The position numbers and the translations under genes are program-made. A stretch of 64,000 nt of DNA. Origin: Lepas anatifera. Lineage: Eukaryota > Arthropoda > Thecostraca > Lepadidae. The DNA lies in the NCBI GenBank assembly GCA_034440635.1, contig JAOTON010000977.1:1088501-1152500 (forward strand), in the 5' to 3' direction. Numbering within the stretch: the first letter of the stretch is position 1; each line of letters starts with the position of its first letter. The notes beneath the pieces are model-generated. The model did no database searches. It had not been told where the DNA came from and saw only the letters and a program-made list of their open reading frames with translations. Shown here one piece after another: positions 23,901 to 36,800 of this stretch.

Positions 23901-24724
23901 CCGGCGCACCCGTAATGCAGCACCCGACCCGGCGTCCAGGCAGAGTCATCTGCCGGCGACCAGAGTAGTTAGACCAGGGACGGCGGCGTGTGATCTCAGT
24001 CAGACGGACCAGAGGCCAGGCAGAGTCATCTGCCGGCGACCAGAGTAGTTAGACCAGGGAGGGCGGCGTGTGACATCAACCAGACGGACCAGAGGCCAGG
24101 CAGAGTCATCTGCCGGCGACCAGAGTAGTTAGACCACGGACGGCGGCGTGTGATCTCAGTCAGACGGACCGAGGCCAGGAGGTCGTCTGCCGGCGACCGA
24201 GTAGTTAGACCAGGGAGGGCGGCGTGTGACATCAACCAGACGGACCAGAGGCCAGGCAGTCATCTGCCGGCGACCAAGTAGTTAGACCACGGACGGCGGC
24301 GCGACCCAAGGCCAGGCGTATAGTAGTGAGACCAGGGACGGCGGCGTGTGGCCTCAGTCAGACAGACCAGAGGCCAGACAGAATGGAGCCTAGTGCAGGC
24401 TGACTGCTCTGGGCTGCTAGAAAACGCCGTCTCTGGCACTCATCCCTCGACTTCGCAACGCAATAGACACTTTGTGAGAAAAATCCTGAGCATCATGACA
24501 AAATGATGCCGTTATCATGACCTAACCCGGTCTCTCTCTCTCTCGCCCTCTCTCTCTCCCTCTCTCACTCTCACTCTCACTCTCTCTCTCTCTCACTCTC
24601 ACTCTCACTCTCTCTCTCTCTCTCACTCTCACTCTCACTCTCTCTCTCTCTCTCTCTCTCACTCTCACTCTCTCTCTCACTCTCACTCTCTCTCTCACTC
24701 TCACTCTCTCTCTCACTCTCACTC

Positions 24725-24801
<77 letters not shown>

Positions 24802-27800
24802 ACCCCGGACGCCAGTAACGTCTCCGTTCGACGCCGCGGTTCAGCTGAAGAGTCGGCCTCGCGCGTCACTGACCGGCCTCGCGCGTGGTGCGTCGCTTCC
24901 AGAGCAGGACACGGTCGGTCCAGGCGGGGACAGCGGCACTTCTCGCCCGTGTCGTAGTCGTCAGAGAAAAGGTCGAACTTGTAGGTGGGCGGGAACGTCA
25001 GGTCTCCCTCCAGGAAGTCCCGAAACACACGCCCCTCCGCCTGCTGCACCTGCATAAAGGCCACCACAGACGTCTGCACTACACCCACCACCAGTGACTC
25101 ACCTCAGGAGAGCAACCAGCACCAGAGGGCATTCGTCTGCTCCCAGCCGCAGCAACAAACGTCTATAGCTGTCATCATTTCAATTAACTCAGCGGGACCC
25201 AGTCCGCACAAGCACACCTTAGAGCAATGAGTGACCGAACCGATTAACTGCACGCCTCGGTCTGGAAGGGATCCCAAGCAAATCACAGAAGTAGAGCACC
25301 TCCGACACACCACCCAGTCACGAGTCTGTGCATACGACGAGTCTGTGCGTACCAGCCGCGCCAGGGTCGGCCGCTCCCCGGCACGAGCCCTACCTTGAGC
25401 TGGTCGGCAGTCTGCAGGGCGACCCAGTCGCGGCGCGCGATCAGCTCCTTGACCTCGTCCCGCGGCAGGTCGATCCGGTAGTTGAAGTCGCCGCACCAGA
25501 ACACCAGGTCGTGGGAGAACACTGTGCGGTTCTGCGGGGCGGAGACCCACAGTCACTTCAGAGAACACTGACGGGTTCTAAGGACAGTCAAAGCATGAAG
25601 CAGCACCCTATTCCAACAAAATGGACACGTCTAACCACCGATTGCTTGAGTACTAGTACAGTGGTATTGTTTTCTGTTGAAATACTTGACCCCAATGATA
25701 TAACTTCAGCCAGGGCCCGTGCTTACCATTGGGAAACAGACTTTCTTGGTGATTTCAGCGAAGTCGGCGTTCCTCTCCTGGACTTCTTTCTGACCGGCGG
25801 CGAAGTGGGAGCAGATGAAGCAGAGGGACGAGTTGTACACTACCATACGGATTGCAGTGGCGCCCTTGTTACCTGTGTGCAGGCACACAGTGGGGGACGG
25901 GGTCAGCACTGTAGACACACAGCGCAGAGGGACCTGGGTACACCATCGCATAACGCAATCTGTACATCAAAGCAGGGAAGGAAAATTTACGTCGGCTCAG
26001 GCCGTTCATTCAAACATGTGTTGATAATCCATCTGAAAAGAATCACGTATTCTTTTTCTTGTTTCAATGCCGTTATTTCGCTCAAATATTTCGTAATTGT
26101 TGCTTCAAAGCAATTGTAACACACCCGGAGTAATCACAGAAGCATGGACTATCAGCGCCACGAAAAATTCCCGAAGCGCGTGTGCCAGTCGCATTCCTGC
26201 AATTGTTCTAGAGTAACCTATCAGTCGTACATTGACTTACCAGACTACCCATCCATCCCCTGCTAATCAGTCCGCAGACCCGAGTCCCAGCCCCCGCCCG
26301 CGCCTGCCGCCGTCTGACCTGTGGCGCCGCCCAGTCCAGTCTTGACGGTGTCGGTGGCGACATCTCGGATGTGGGGCGCCAGGTGAGGCCGCACCAGCAC
26401 GAACAGCGCCACCCCCACCAGCTGCACGTGCGTGACCGGCACGTAGCGGCGGTCCCGCGACACCACCTTCTGCAGCTCCTCACCCCACAGACGGGCGTTC
26501 TCCGAACTGGTGCAAACGGGCGGCATCGCGGAGTCGTCAACCATCACTGAGTCATCGTCAATGAGTCGTCAATCATCACAGTCGTCAATCATCACTGAGT
26601 CGTCAATCATCTCTCAGTCGTCACACTGAGTCATCAATCATCACTGGGTTGTCAACCATAAAGGATCTTAATTACAATGTCTCGAAAACCAGTTTAAAAA
26701 AAGCGTAACAAGCTTAGTTTTAATGCAGCAGTAATATCTCGACATTCATAGCACAGTCGGTGGTCAAGATGCTGAACGACAATGGATTCATAAAACACAT
26801 ACGGCGTGGTGAACTGGCGCAAACATTTTCATTCGAACAAAACCTTGCCATTATGCCGCGATACCTCAGCTCCATACAAGCACTTCTCTCTAGAGTAGCG
26901 TACTCTCCCGAGAAGCGTACTCTCCCGGAGAATCGTGCTCTCCCAGAGCGGTGTACTCTCCCAGGTGGCGTACTCTCCCAGGCGGCGTCTCTCCCAGAGT
27001 AGGCTCTCCCAGGTAGTATACTCTCCCAGAGTGGCGTACTCTCCCAGAGTGGCGTACCTAGCTGCCATGATGTTGCTGGCGTTCAGGTCGACGATCTCCT
27101 CGAAGCCGATGGCGAAGATGTCCACCGGGGGCTCCGCCTCGCCCTCAGCGTCCACCAGCTCTGTGGACGGCGCCTGAGGGTCAGGTCAGATCCAACAGGC
27201 CGCAGCCTTCCCAACTTCACCCCGGGTGGGCCACTCGCCAGCCACACTCCCTGCTCCGGCCTAAAGTTGTGGAATTATTGCGTCGTAGGAATTATACTGA
27301 GCTGAAGCACCAAGCACGTTGACCACACAACATATATCCCCGCTGATTGTTGATCATATAGAAAAGTTTATCATGATACTGTATAAAACAGAATGTACAC
27401 TTTCTAAGCCCGGGCCAATATACCACATCTCTTCTCGCGACGAATTAACAACAGGCCAGCGCCAAGGGCAGTACCTAAACATCTCCCGTGTGTTTTGGTT
27501 GAAAGCAATCAGAAAAAGTAATGCTGCCTCTGGCCGGTACAGTAAGTAATGCTGGCGGGGTCGGTATTGACTGCCCCACGTGCGAGCCAGCACGTCACTA
27601 TGTCCATTCCCGCCCCTTCCCCCCGTTACCTGCCCACCCCGCCCAACCACGTCCATTCCCGACCCCGTTTCCTCTCCGCCTCGCCGTGACCATCCCCATC
27701 CCCGCCCTACCGTGACCATCCCCACCCCCGCCCTACCGTGACCATCCCCATCCCCGCCCTACCGTGACCATCCCCACCCCCGCCCTACCGTGACCATCCC

Positions 27801-30800
27801 CACCCCACCCTACCGTGACCATCCCCACCCCTGCCATACCGTGTCCATCCCCACCCCGCCCTACCGTGTCCATCCCCACCCCTGCCCTACCGTGTCCATC
27901 CCCACCCCCGCCCTACCGTGTCCATCCCCACCCCTGCCCTACCGTGTCCATCCCCACCCCCGCCCTACCGTGTCCATCCCCACCCCCGCCCTACCGTGAC
28001 CATCCCCACCCCTGCCCTACCGTGACCATCCCCACCCCTGCTCTACCGTGTCCATCCCCACCCCGCCCTACCGTGACCATCCCCACCCCTGCCATACCGT
28101 GTCCATCCCCACCCCTGCACTACCGTGTCCATCCCCACCCCTGCCCTACCGTGTCCATCCCCACCCCCGCCCTACCGTGACCATCCCCACCCCTGCCCTA
28201 CCGTGTCCATCCCCACCCCCGCCCTACCGTGTCCATCCCCACCCCCGCCCTACCGTGACCATCCCCACCCCTGCCCTACCGTGACCATCCCCACCCCTGC
28301 CCTACCGTGTCCATCCCCACCCCCGCCCTACCATGTCCATCCCCACCCCCGCCCTACCGTGCCCATCCCCACCCCGCCCTACCGTGTCCATCCCCACCCC
28401 TGCCATACCGTGTCCATCCCCACCCCGCCCTACCGTGACCATCCCCACCCCCGCCCTACCGTGACCATCCCCACCCCTGCCCTACCGTGTCCATCCCCAC
28501 CCCCGCCCTACCGTGCCCATCCCCACCCCGCCCTACCGTGTCCATCCCCACCCCTGCCATACCGTGTCCATCCCCACCCCGCCCTACCGTGACCATCCCC
28601 ACCCCCTGCCCTACCGTGTCCATCCCCACCCCCTGCCCTACCGTGTCCATCCCCACCCCGCCCTACCGTGACCATCCCCACCCCTGCCATACCGTGTCCA
28701 TCCCCACCCCTGCACTACCGTGTCCATCCCCACCCCTGCCCTACCGTGTCCATCCCCACCCCCCGCCCTACCGTGACCATCCCCACCCCTGCCCTACCGT
28801 GTCCATCCCCACCCCCTGCCCTACCGTGTCCATCCCCACCCCCCGCCCTACCGTGACCATCCCCACCCCTGCCCTACCGTGACCATCCCCACCCCTGCCC
28901 TACCGTGTCCATCCCCACCCCCGCCCTACCATGTCCATCCCCACCCCCCGCCCTACCGTGACCATCCCCACCCCTGCCCTACCGTGACCATCCACACCCT
29001 GCCCTACCGTGTCCATCCCCACCCCCGCCCTACCATGTCCATCCCCACCCCCGCCCTACCGTGACCATCCCCACCCCTGCCCTACCGTGTCCATCCCCAC
29101 CCCCGCCCTACCGTGCCCATCCCCACCCCGCCCTACCGTGACCATCCCCACCCTGCCCTACCGTGTCCATCCCCACCCCTGCCATACCGTGTCCATCCCC
29201 ACCCCGCCCTACCGTGACCATCCCCACCCCTGCCATACCGTGTCCATCCCCACCCCGCCCTACCGTGTCCATCCCCACCCCTGCCATACCGTGTCCATCC
29301 CCACCCCGCCCTACCGTGACCATCCCCACCCTGCCCTACCGTGTCCATCCCCACCCCTGCCATACCGTGTCCATCCCCACCCCGCCCTACCGTGTCCATC
29401 CCCACTCCCGCCCTACCGTGTCCATCCCCACCCCGCCCTACCAGTGACCATCCCCACCCTGCCCTACCGTGTCCATCCCCACCCCTGCCATACTGTGTCC
29501 ATCCCCACCCCGCCCCACCGTGACCATCCCCACCCCGCCCCACCGTGACCATCCCCACCCCTGCTCTACCGTGTCCATCCCCATCCCGCCCTACCGTGAC
29601 CATCCCCACCCCGCCCTACCGTGACCATCCCCACCCTGCCCTACCGTGACCATCCCCACCCCTGCCATACCGTGTCCATCCCCACCCCGCCCTACCGTGT
29701 CCATCCCCACTCCCGCCCTACCGTGTCCATCCCCACCCCGCCCTACCGTGACCATCCCCACCCTGCCCTACCGTGTCCATCCCCACCCCTGCCATACTGT
29801 GTCCATCCCCACCCCGCCCCACCGTGACCATCCCCACCCCGCCCCACCGTGACCATCCCCACCCCTGCTCTACCGTGTCCATCCCCATCCCAGCCCTACC
29901 GTGACCATCCCCACCCCTGCCCTACCGTGTCCATCCCCACCCCGCCCCACCGTGACCATCCCCACCCCTGCTCTACCGTGTCCATCCCCACCCCACCCTA
30001 CCGTGACCATCCCCACCCCTGCCATACCGTGTCCATCCCCACCCCGCCCTACCGTGTCCATCCCCACCCCCTGCCCTACCGTGTCCATCCCCACCCCGCC
30101 CTACCGTGTCCATCCCCACCCCTGCCATACCGTGTCCATCCCCACCCCGCCCTACCGTGACCATCCCCACCCCTGCCATACCGTGTCCATCCCCACCCCT
30201 GCCATACCGTGTCCATCCCCACCCCCGCCCTACCGTGCCCATCCCAACCCCTGCCCTACCGTGTCCATCCCCCACCCCCCGCCCTACCATGCCCACCCCC
30301 GCCCTACCATGCCCATCCCCACCCCTGCCCTACCGTGTCCATCCCTACCCCTGCCCTACCGTGTCCATCCCCACTCCCGCCCTACCGTGTCCATCTCCAC
30401 CCCCGCCCTACCATGCCCACCCCCCGCCCTACCGTGTCCATCCCCACCCCGCCCCACCGTGACCATCCCCACCCCGCCCCACCGTGACCATCCCCACCCC
30501 TGCTCTACCGTGTCCATACCCACCCCGCCCTACCGTGACCATCCCAACCCCTGCCCTACCGTGTCCATCCCCACCCCCGCCCTACCATGCCCACCCCCGC
30601 CCTACCATGCCCATCCCCACCCCTGCCCTACCGTGACCATCCCCACCCCTGCCCTACCGTGTCCATCCCCACTCCCGCCCTACCGTGTCCATCTCCACCC
30701 CGCCCTACCATGCCCACCCCCGCCCTACCGTGTCCATCCCCACCCCGCCCCACCATGACCATCCCCACCCCGCCCCACCGTGACTATCCCCACCCCTGCT

Positions 30801-33800
30801 CTACCGTGTCCATCCCCACCCCGCCCTACCGTGACCATCCCCACCCCTGCCCTACCGTGTCCATCCCCACCCCGCCCCACCGTGACCATCCCCACCCCTG
30901 CTCTACCGTGTCCATCCCCACCCCACCCTACCGTGACCATCCCCACCCCTGCCATACCGTGTCCATCCCCACCCCTGCCCTACCGTGTCCATCCCCACCC
31001 CGCCCCACCGTGACCATCCCCACCCCTGCTCTACCGTGTCCATCCCCACCCCACCCTACCGTGACCATCCCCACCCCCGCCCTACCGTGTCCATCCCCAC
31101 CCCTGCCCTACCGTGTCCATCCCCACCCCGCCCTACCGTGTCCATCCCAGCCCCTGCCATACCGTGTCCATCCCCACCCCCGCCCTACCATGCCCACCCC
31201 CCGCCCTACCATGCCCATCCCCACCCCTGCCCTACCGTGTCCATCCCCACCCCTGCCATACCATGCCCATCCCCACCCCCCGCCCTACCGTGCCCATCCC
31301 AACCCCTGCCCTACCGTGTCCATCTCCACCCCCGCCCTACCATGCCCACCCCCCGCCCTACCATGCCCATCCCCACCCCTGCCCTACCGTGTCCATCCCC
31401 ACTCCCGCCCTACCGTGTCCATCCCCACCCCGCCCTACCGTGACCATCCCCACCCCTGCTCTACCGTGTCCATCCCCACCCCGCCCTACCGTGACCATCC
31501 CCACCCCTGCCATACCGTGTCCATCCCCACCCCGCCCCACCGTGACCATCCCCACACCTGCTCTACCGTGTCCATCCCCACCCCGCCCTACCGTGACCAT
31601 CCCCACCCCTGCCCTACCGTGTCCATCCCCACCCCGCCCCACCGTGACCATCCCCACCCCTGCTCTACCGTGTCCATCCCCACCCCACCCTACCGTGACC
31701 ATCCCCACCCCTGCCATACCGTGTCCATCCCCACCCCGCCCTACCGTGTCCATCCCCACCCCTGCCCTACCGTGTCCATCCCCACCCCTGCCCTACCGTG
31801 TCCATCCCCACCCCTGCCCTACCGTGCCCGCGCGCCAGCCGAGGGGCGTCCAGCAGCCAGTCGGCCAGGTTCTGGTTCTTGTAGGCCACGCTGCGGAAGT
31901 GTTTGCCGCCGTTGACGTTGTACGTGCCGACGGCGACCCGCAGCGTGCGCGGCGTACAGAACTCCTCCTGAGCCACGCACATGGCGCGCAGCAGGTTCGC
32001 CTGGGCTGCAGGGAACGGAGCAGGGGTCAGGGGGCTGCAGGGAACGGAGCAGGGGTCAGGGGCTGCAGGGAACGGGTCAGGGGGCTGCAGGGGGCTTCAG
32101 GGAACGGAGCAGTGGGTCAGGGGCTGCAGGGAACGGGGCAGTGGGTCAAGGGGCTGCAGGGAACGGGACAGTGGGTCAGGGGGCTGCAGGGAACGGTGCA
32201 GAGGGTCAAGGGGCTGCAGGGAACGGGGCAGTGGGTCAAGGGGCTGCATGGAACGGTGCAGTGGGTCAGGGGGCTGCAGGGAGCGGGGCAGTGGGTCAAG
32301 GGGCTGCAGGGAACGGGACAGTGGGTCAAGGGGCTGCAGGGAACGGGGCAGTGGGTCAAGGGGCTGCAGGGAACGGTGCAGGGGTCAGGGGCTGCAGGGA
32401 ACGGTGCAGGGGTCAGGGGGCTGCAGGGAACGGTGCAGTGGGTCAGGGGGCTGCAGGGAACGGTGCAGGGGTCAGGGGCTGCAGGGAACGGGTCAGTGGG
32501 TCAAGGGGTCTGCAGGGAACGGGTCAGGGGTGACATCACACCAGTGCAGTCAGAAAGCGTTATAAGGCTACCTATCGCCAGCATAATCTTGATAGAAAAC
32601 AATGGTAAACGTAATCAAGGATTGATGTTTGTATGAGAGGGTTGTATACGGACTCCTCACCAACCCCTCTTCAATAGGAAGGGCTAATTCCCTGTCCGAC
32701 GTCATTCTTCCACTCGTGTATCTAACAGACCCAGATCAGCAGACACCGGCCGGCGTCCGTGGCCCACCGTAGAGCATGCTGGGCGGCAGCAGGAGGCGGG
32801 CGCGGTCGGCCAGCTCCGAGTTCAGGCTGCTGCCCAGCAGTATGACGTCGATGGCCTCCTGCTTGCTGCTGTCCAGCAGGTTGTTCTGGATGGTGCGTGA
32901 CACGGAGCGGGCGCCGTCCAGCAGCTGCGCGGGAGTGACGCCGCCGTCAGACCACAGGCCGCTGATACGGCGGGTACACAACGTGCAGGGTTTTCACGAA
33001 ATCCCAGCTCACACCCCATATATATACTTAGTTAACACTTCACCCATCGGTAACAGTGAATCATGTGAACAAAGGGAGCGCTAAAAGCAAAAGGGCCAAA
33101 ACAAAGGGCCCGTGACTGAGTTTTAACGTTAAGTCGCCGGGACGTGACTGACAAGGAGTCAGAGCTCATGGGAGCAATCGAACCAGTCAAACCCTTCGCC
33201 TGGCTCCCACCATTCGGAGTGGCTCACCTTAAAGCGATTGAGCCTTCTTTCACAGCACCCTCACCTTTGAGCCGCCCGGCACATCCCCTGCCTCCGATCA
33301 CCCTCACCTTGAAGTCGCCATAAAGCACCCCTGCCCCCATCCCCTCACCCTGCAGCTCCCCTGCCCCTGATCACCCTCACCTTTGAGCCGTCCGGCACCA
33401 CCCTCGCCCCCCTGTCCCCCATCACCCTCACCTTGGAGCCACTCTGCAGCACCCCTGCCTCCATCACCCTCACCCAGTAGTGCCCCTGCCCCCCATCACC
33501 CTCACCCAGTAGCGCCCCTGTCCCCATCACCCTCACATTGGAGCCGCCCTGCAGCACCCCTGCCCCCATCACCCTCACCCAGTAGCGCCCCTGCCCCCAT
33601 CACCCTCACCCAGTAGAGCCCCTGTCCCCCATCACCCTCACATTGGAGCCGCCCTGCAGCGCCCCTGCCCCCATCACCCTCACCCAGCAGTGCCCCCTCC
33701 CCATCACCCTCACCCAGCAGCGCCCCCTGTCCCCCATCATCCTCACCCAATAGCGCCCCTGCCCCCATCACCCTCACCTTGGAGCCGCCCTGCAGCGCCC

Positions 33801-36800
33801 CTGCCCCCATCACCCCTCACCCAGTAGCGCCCCTGCCCCCATCACCCTCACCTTGGAGCCGCCCTGCAGCGCCCCTGCCCCCATCACCCTCACCCAGTAG
33901 CGCCCCTGCCCCCATCATCCTCACCCAATAGCGCCTCTCCCTCATCACCCTCACCTTGGAGCCACCCTGCAGCGCCCCTGCCCCATCACCCTCACCCAGT
34001 AGCGCCCCTCCCCCATCACCCTCACCTTGGAGCTGCCCTGCAGCGCCCCTGCCCCCATCACCCTCACCCTGCAGCGCCCCTGCCCCCATCACCCTCACCC
34101 AGTAGCGCCCCTGCTCCCATCACCCTCACCTTGGAGCCGCCCTGCAGCGCCCCTGCCCCCATCAACCTCACCCAGTAGCGCCCCTGCCCCCATCACCCTC
34201 ACCTTGGAGCCGCCCTGCAGCGCCCCTGCCCCCATCACCCTCACCCAGTAGCGCCCCTGCCCCCATCACCCTCACCCAGTAGCGCCCCTGCCCCCATCAT
34301 CCTCACCCAGTAGCGCCCCTCCCCCATCACCCTCACCTTGGAGCCGCCCTGCAGCGCCCCTGCCCCCATCACCCTCACCCAGTAGCGCCCCTGCCCCATC
34401 ATCCTCACCCAGTAGCGCCCCTGCCCCCATCATCCTCACCCAATAGCGCCTCTCCCTCATCACCCTCACCTTGGAGCCGCCCTGCAGCACCCCTGCCCCC
34501 ATCACCCTCACCCAGTAGCGCCCCCTGTCCCCCATCACCCTCACCTTGGAGCCGCCCTGCAGCGCCCTGCCCCCATCACCCTCACCCAGTAGCGCCCCTG
34601 CCCCCATCACCCTCACCCAGTAGCGCCCCTGCCCCCATCACCCTCACCCAGTAGAGCCCCCTGTTCCCCATCACCCTCACATTGGAGCCGCCCTGCAGCA
34701 CCCCTGCCCCCATCACCCTCACCCAGCAGCGCCCCTCCCCATCACCCTTACCTTGGAGCCGCCCTGCAGCGCCCCTGCCCCCCATCACCCTCACCCAGTA
34801 GCGCCCCTGCCCCCATCACCCTCACCTTTGAGCCGCCCTGCAGCGCCCCTGCCCCCATCACCCTCACCCAGTAGCGCCCCTGCCCCCATCATCCTCACCC
34901 AATAGCGCCTCTCCCTCATCACCCTCACCTTGGAGCCACCCTGCAGCGCCCCTGCCCCATCACCCTCACCCAGTAGCACCCCTGCCCCCATCACCCTCAC
35001 CTTGGAGCCGCCCTGCAGCGCCCCTGCCCCCATCACCCTCACCCAGCAGCGCCCCTCCCCATCACCCTTACCTTGGAGCCGCCCTGCAGCGCCCCTGCCC
35101 CCATCACCCTCACCCAGTAGCGCCCCTGCCCCCATCACCCTCACCTTGGAGCCGCCCTGCAGCGCCCCTGCCCCCATCACCCTCACCCAGTAGCGCCCCT
35201 GCCCCCATCATCCTCACCCAGTAGCGCCCCTGCCCCCATCACCCTCACCTTGGAGCCGCCCTGCAGCACCCCTGCCCCCATCACCCTCACCCAGTAGCGC
35301 CCCTGCCCCCATCATCCTCACCCAATAGCGCCTCTCCCTCATCACCCTCACCTTGGAGCCGCCCTGCAGCGCCCCTGCCCCCATCACCCTCACCCAGTGA
35401 GAGCCCCCTGTCCCCCATCACCCTCACACTGGAGCCGCCCTGCAGCACCCCTGCCCCCATCACCCTCACCCAGGAGCGCCCCCTCCCCATCACCCCTTAC
35501 CTTGGAGCCGCCCTGCAGCGCCCCTGCCCCCATCACCCTCACCCAGTAGCGCCCCAGCCCCCATCACCCTCACCTTGGAGCCGCCCTGCAGCGCCCCTGC
35601 CCCCATCACCCTCACCCAGTAGCGCCCCTGCCCCCATCACCCTCACCCAGTAGCGCCCCTCCCCATCACCCTCACCTTGGAGCCGCCCTGCAGCGCCCCT
35701 GCCCCCATCACCCTCACCCAGCAGCGCACCCTCCCCCATCACACTCACCCTGCAGCGCCCCTGCCGCCACCACCCTCACCCAGTAGCGCCCCTCCCCCAT
35801 CACCCTCACTTTGGAGCCGCCCTGCAGCGCCCTGCCCCCATCACCCTCACCCAGCAGCGCCCCCTCCCCATCACCCTCACCCAGTAGCGCCCCTGCCCCC
35901 ATCACCCTCACCCAGTAGCGCCCCTCCCCCATCACCCTCACCTTGAAGCCGCCCTGCAGCGCCCCTCCCCCATCACCCTCACCTTGAAGCCGCCCTGCAG
36001 CGCCCCTCCCCCATCACCCTCACCCAGCAGCGCCCCCTCCCCCATCACCCTCACCTTGGAGCCGCCCTGCAGCGCGCCGGTGCCGGCGTACAGTTTGCTG
36101 ATCTCGTTGCCGTTGTTGAGCCACATCTCGCGGAAGATCTGCTGCATCCGCGACACCAGCGACGCCTTCTCCAGCAGGTTCAGGTAGCGGAGCTGCTCCG
36201 AGAGCACCTGCCGCGAGCCGTGGTGGGTGGTGTGGTCAACACCGCCTATTCCACACGGATGTGTTCCGTCAACGGGGTACTTCGGGCATGAGTGTTTCAT
36301 TTGTTATGTTTTCTGCTTTTTCGACAAACATAAAACACAGAAACTATACAAAGAAAATTGCTGGGGCAAAATTCCTACACGATTCTGTTTCATTGTTCAA
36401 CGATACAAAACTAATGCGAGGGCTGGTCCTATCTCATTCAAGTAATACGAACAATTCAGACTTCCTAATACTGTTCCAAGCCATTGCGCCATAATTCACT
36501 TAGAAGGGTATGATCATGTAATGGTCCAGCCTCCTTGCACTGGCTGTCATCACAAGCCTTCCTAAATGAAGCTGACCAAAAGTACGAGGGCACATTAGCG
36601 TTGATAAAGCCCACAGAATGCGAGGTCGCGCACGCCTGGCTATGTTATCGCATATGTTTGACAGCACTAGGTTGTGCTCCGCTGCAGACAGTTTACAGGC
36701 CAGCAGGGGAACTGACCTCGAGTCCAATCAGCGTCTGAACGCAGTTGGTCCGGTCCAGGCAGTCCAGACAGTTGGTCCGCACGGTTCCGCACTGGGTACT

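Noticed and set aside
22038..24370. CRISPR-like array
   Set aside because: The repeats are contiguous tandem units without unique spacers, in a eukaryotic intron.
24522..24816. RERERE-type coding region
   Set aside because: Translation of the GA microsatellite in intron 17.
27790..31915. Proline-rich plus-strand and glycine-rich minus-strand frames
   Set aside because: By-products of the 25-26-bp intron 12 minisatellite.
33345..36300. Glycine-rich minus-strand frames ([12 protein letters not shown] type)
   Set aside because: They arise from the intron 10 minisatellite; only the part at 36055-36207 is real exon.
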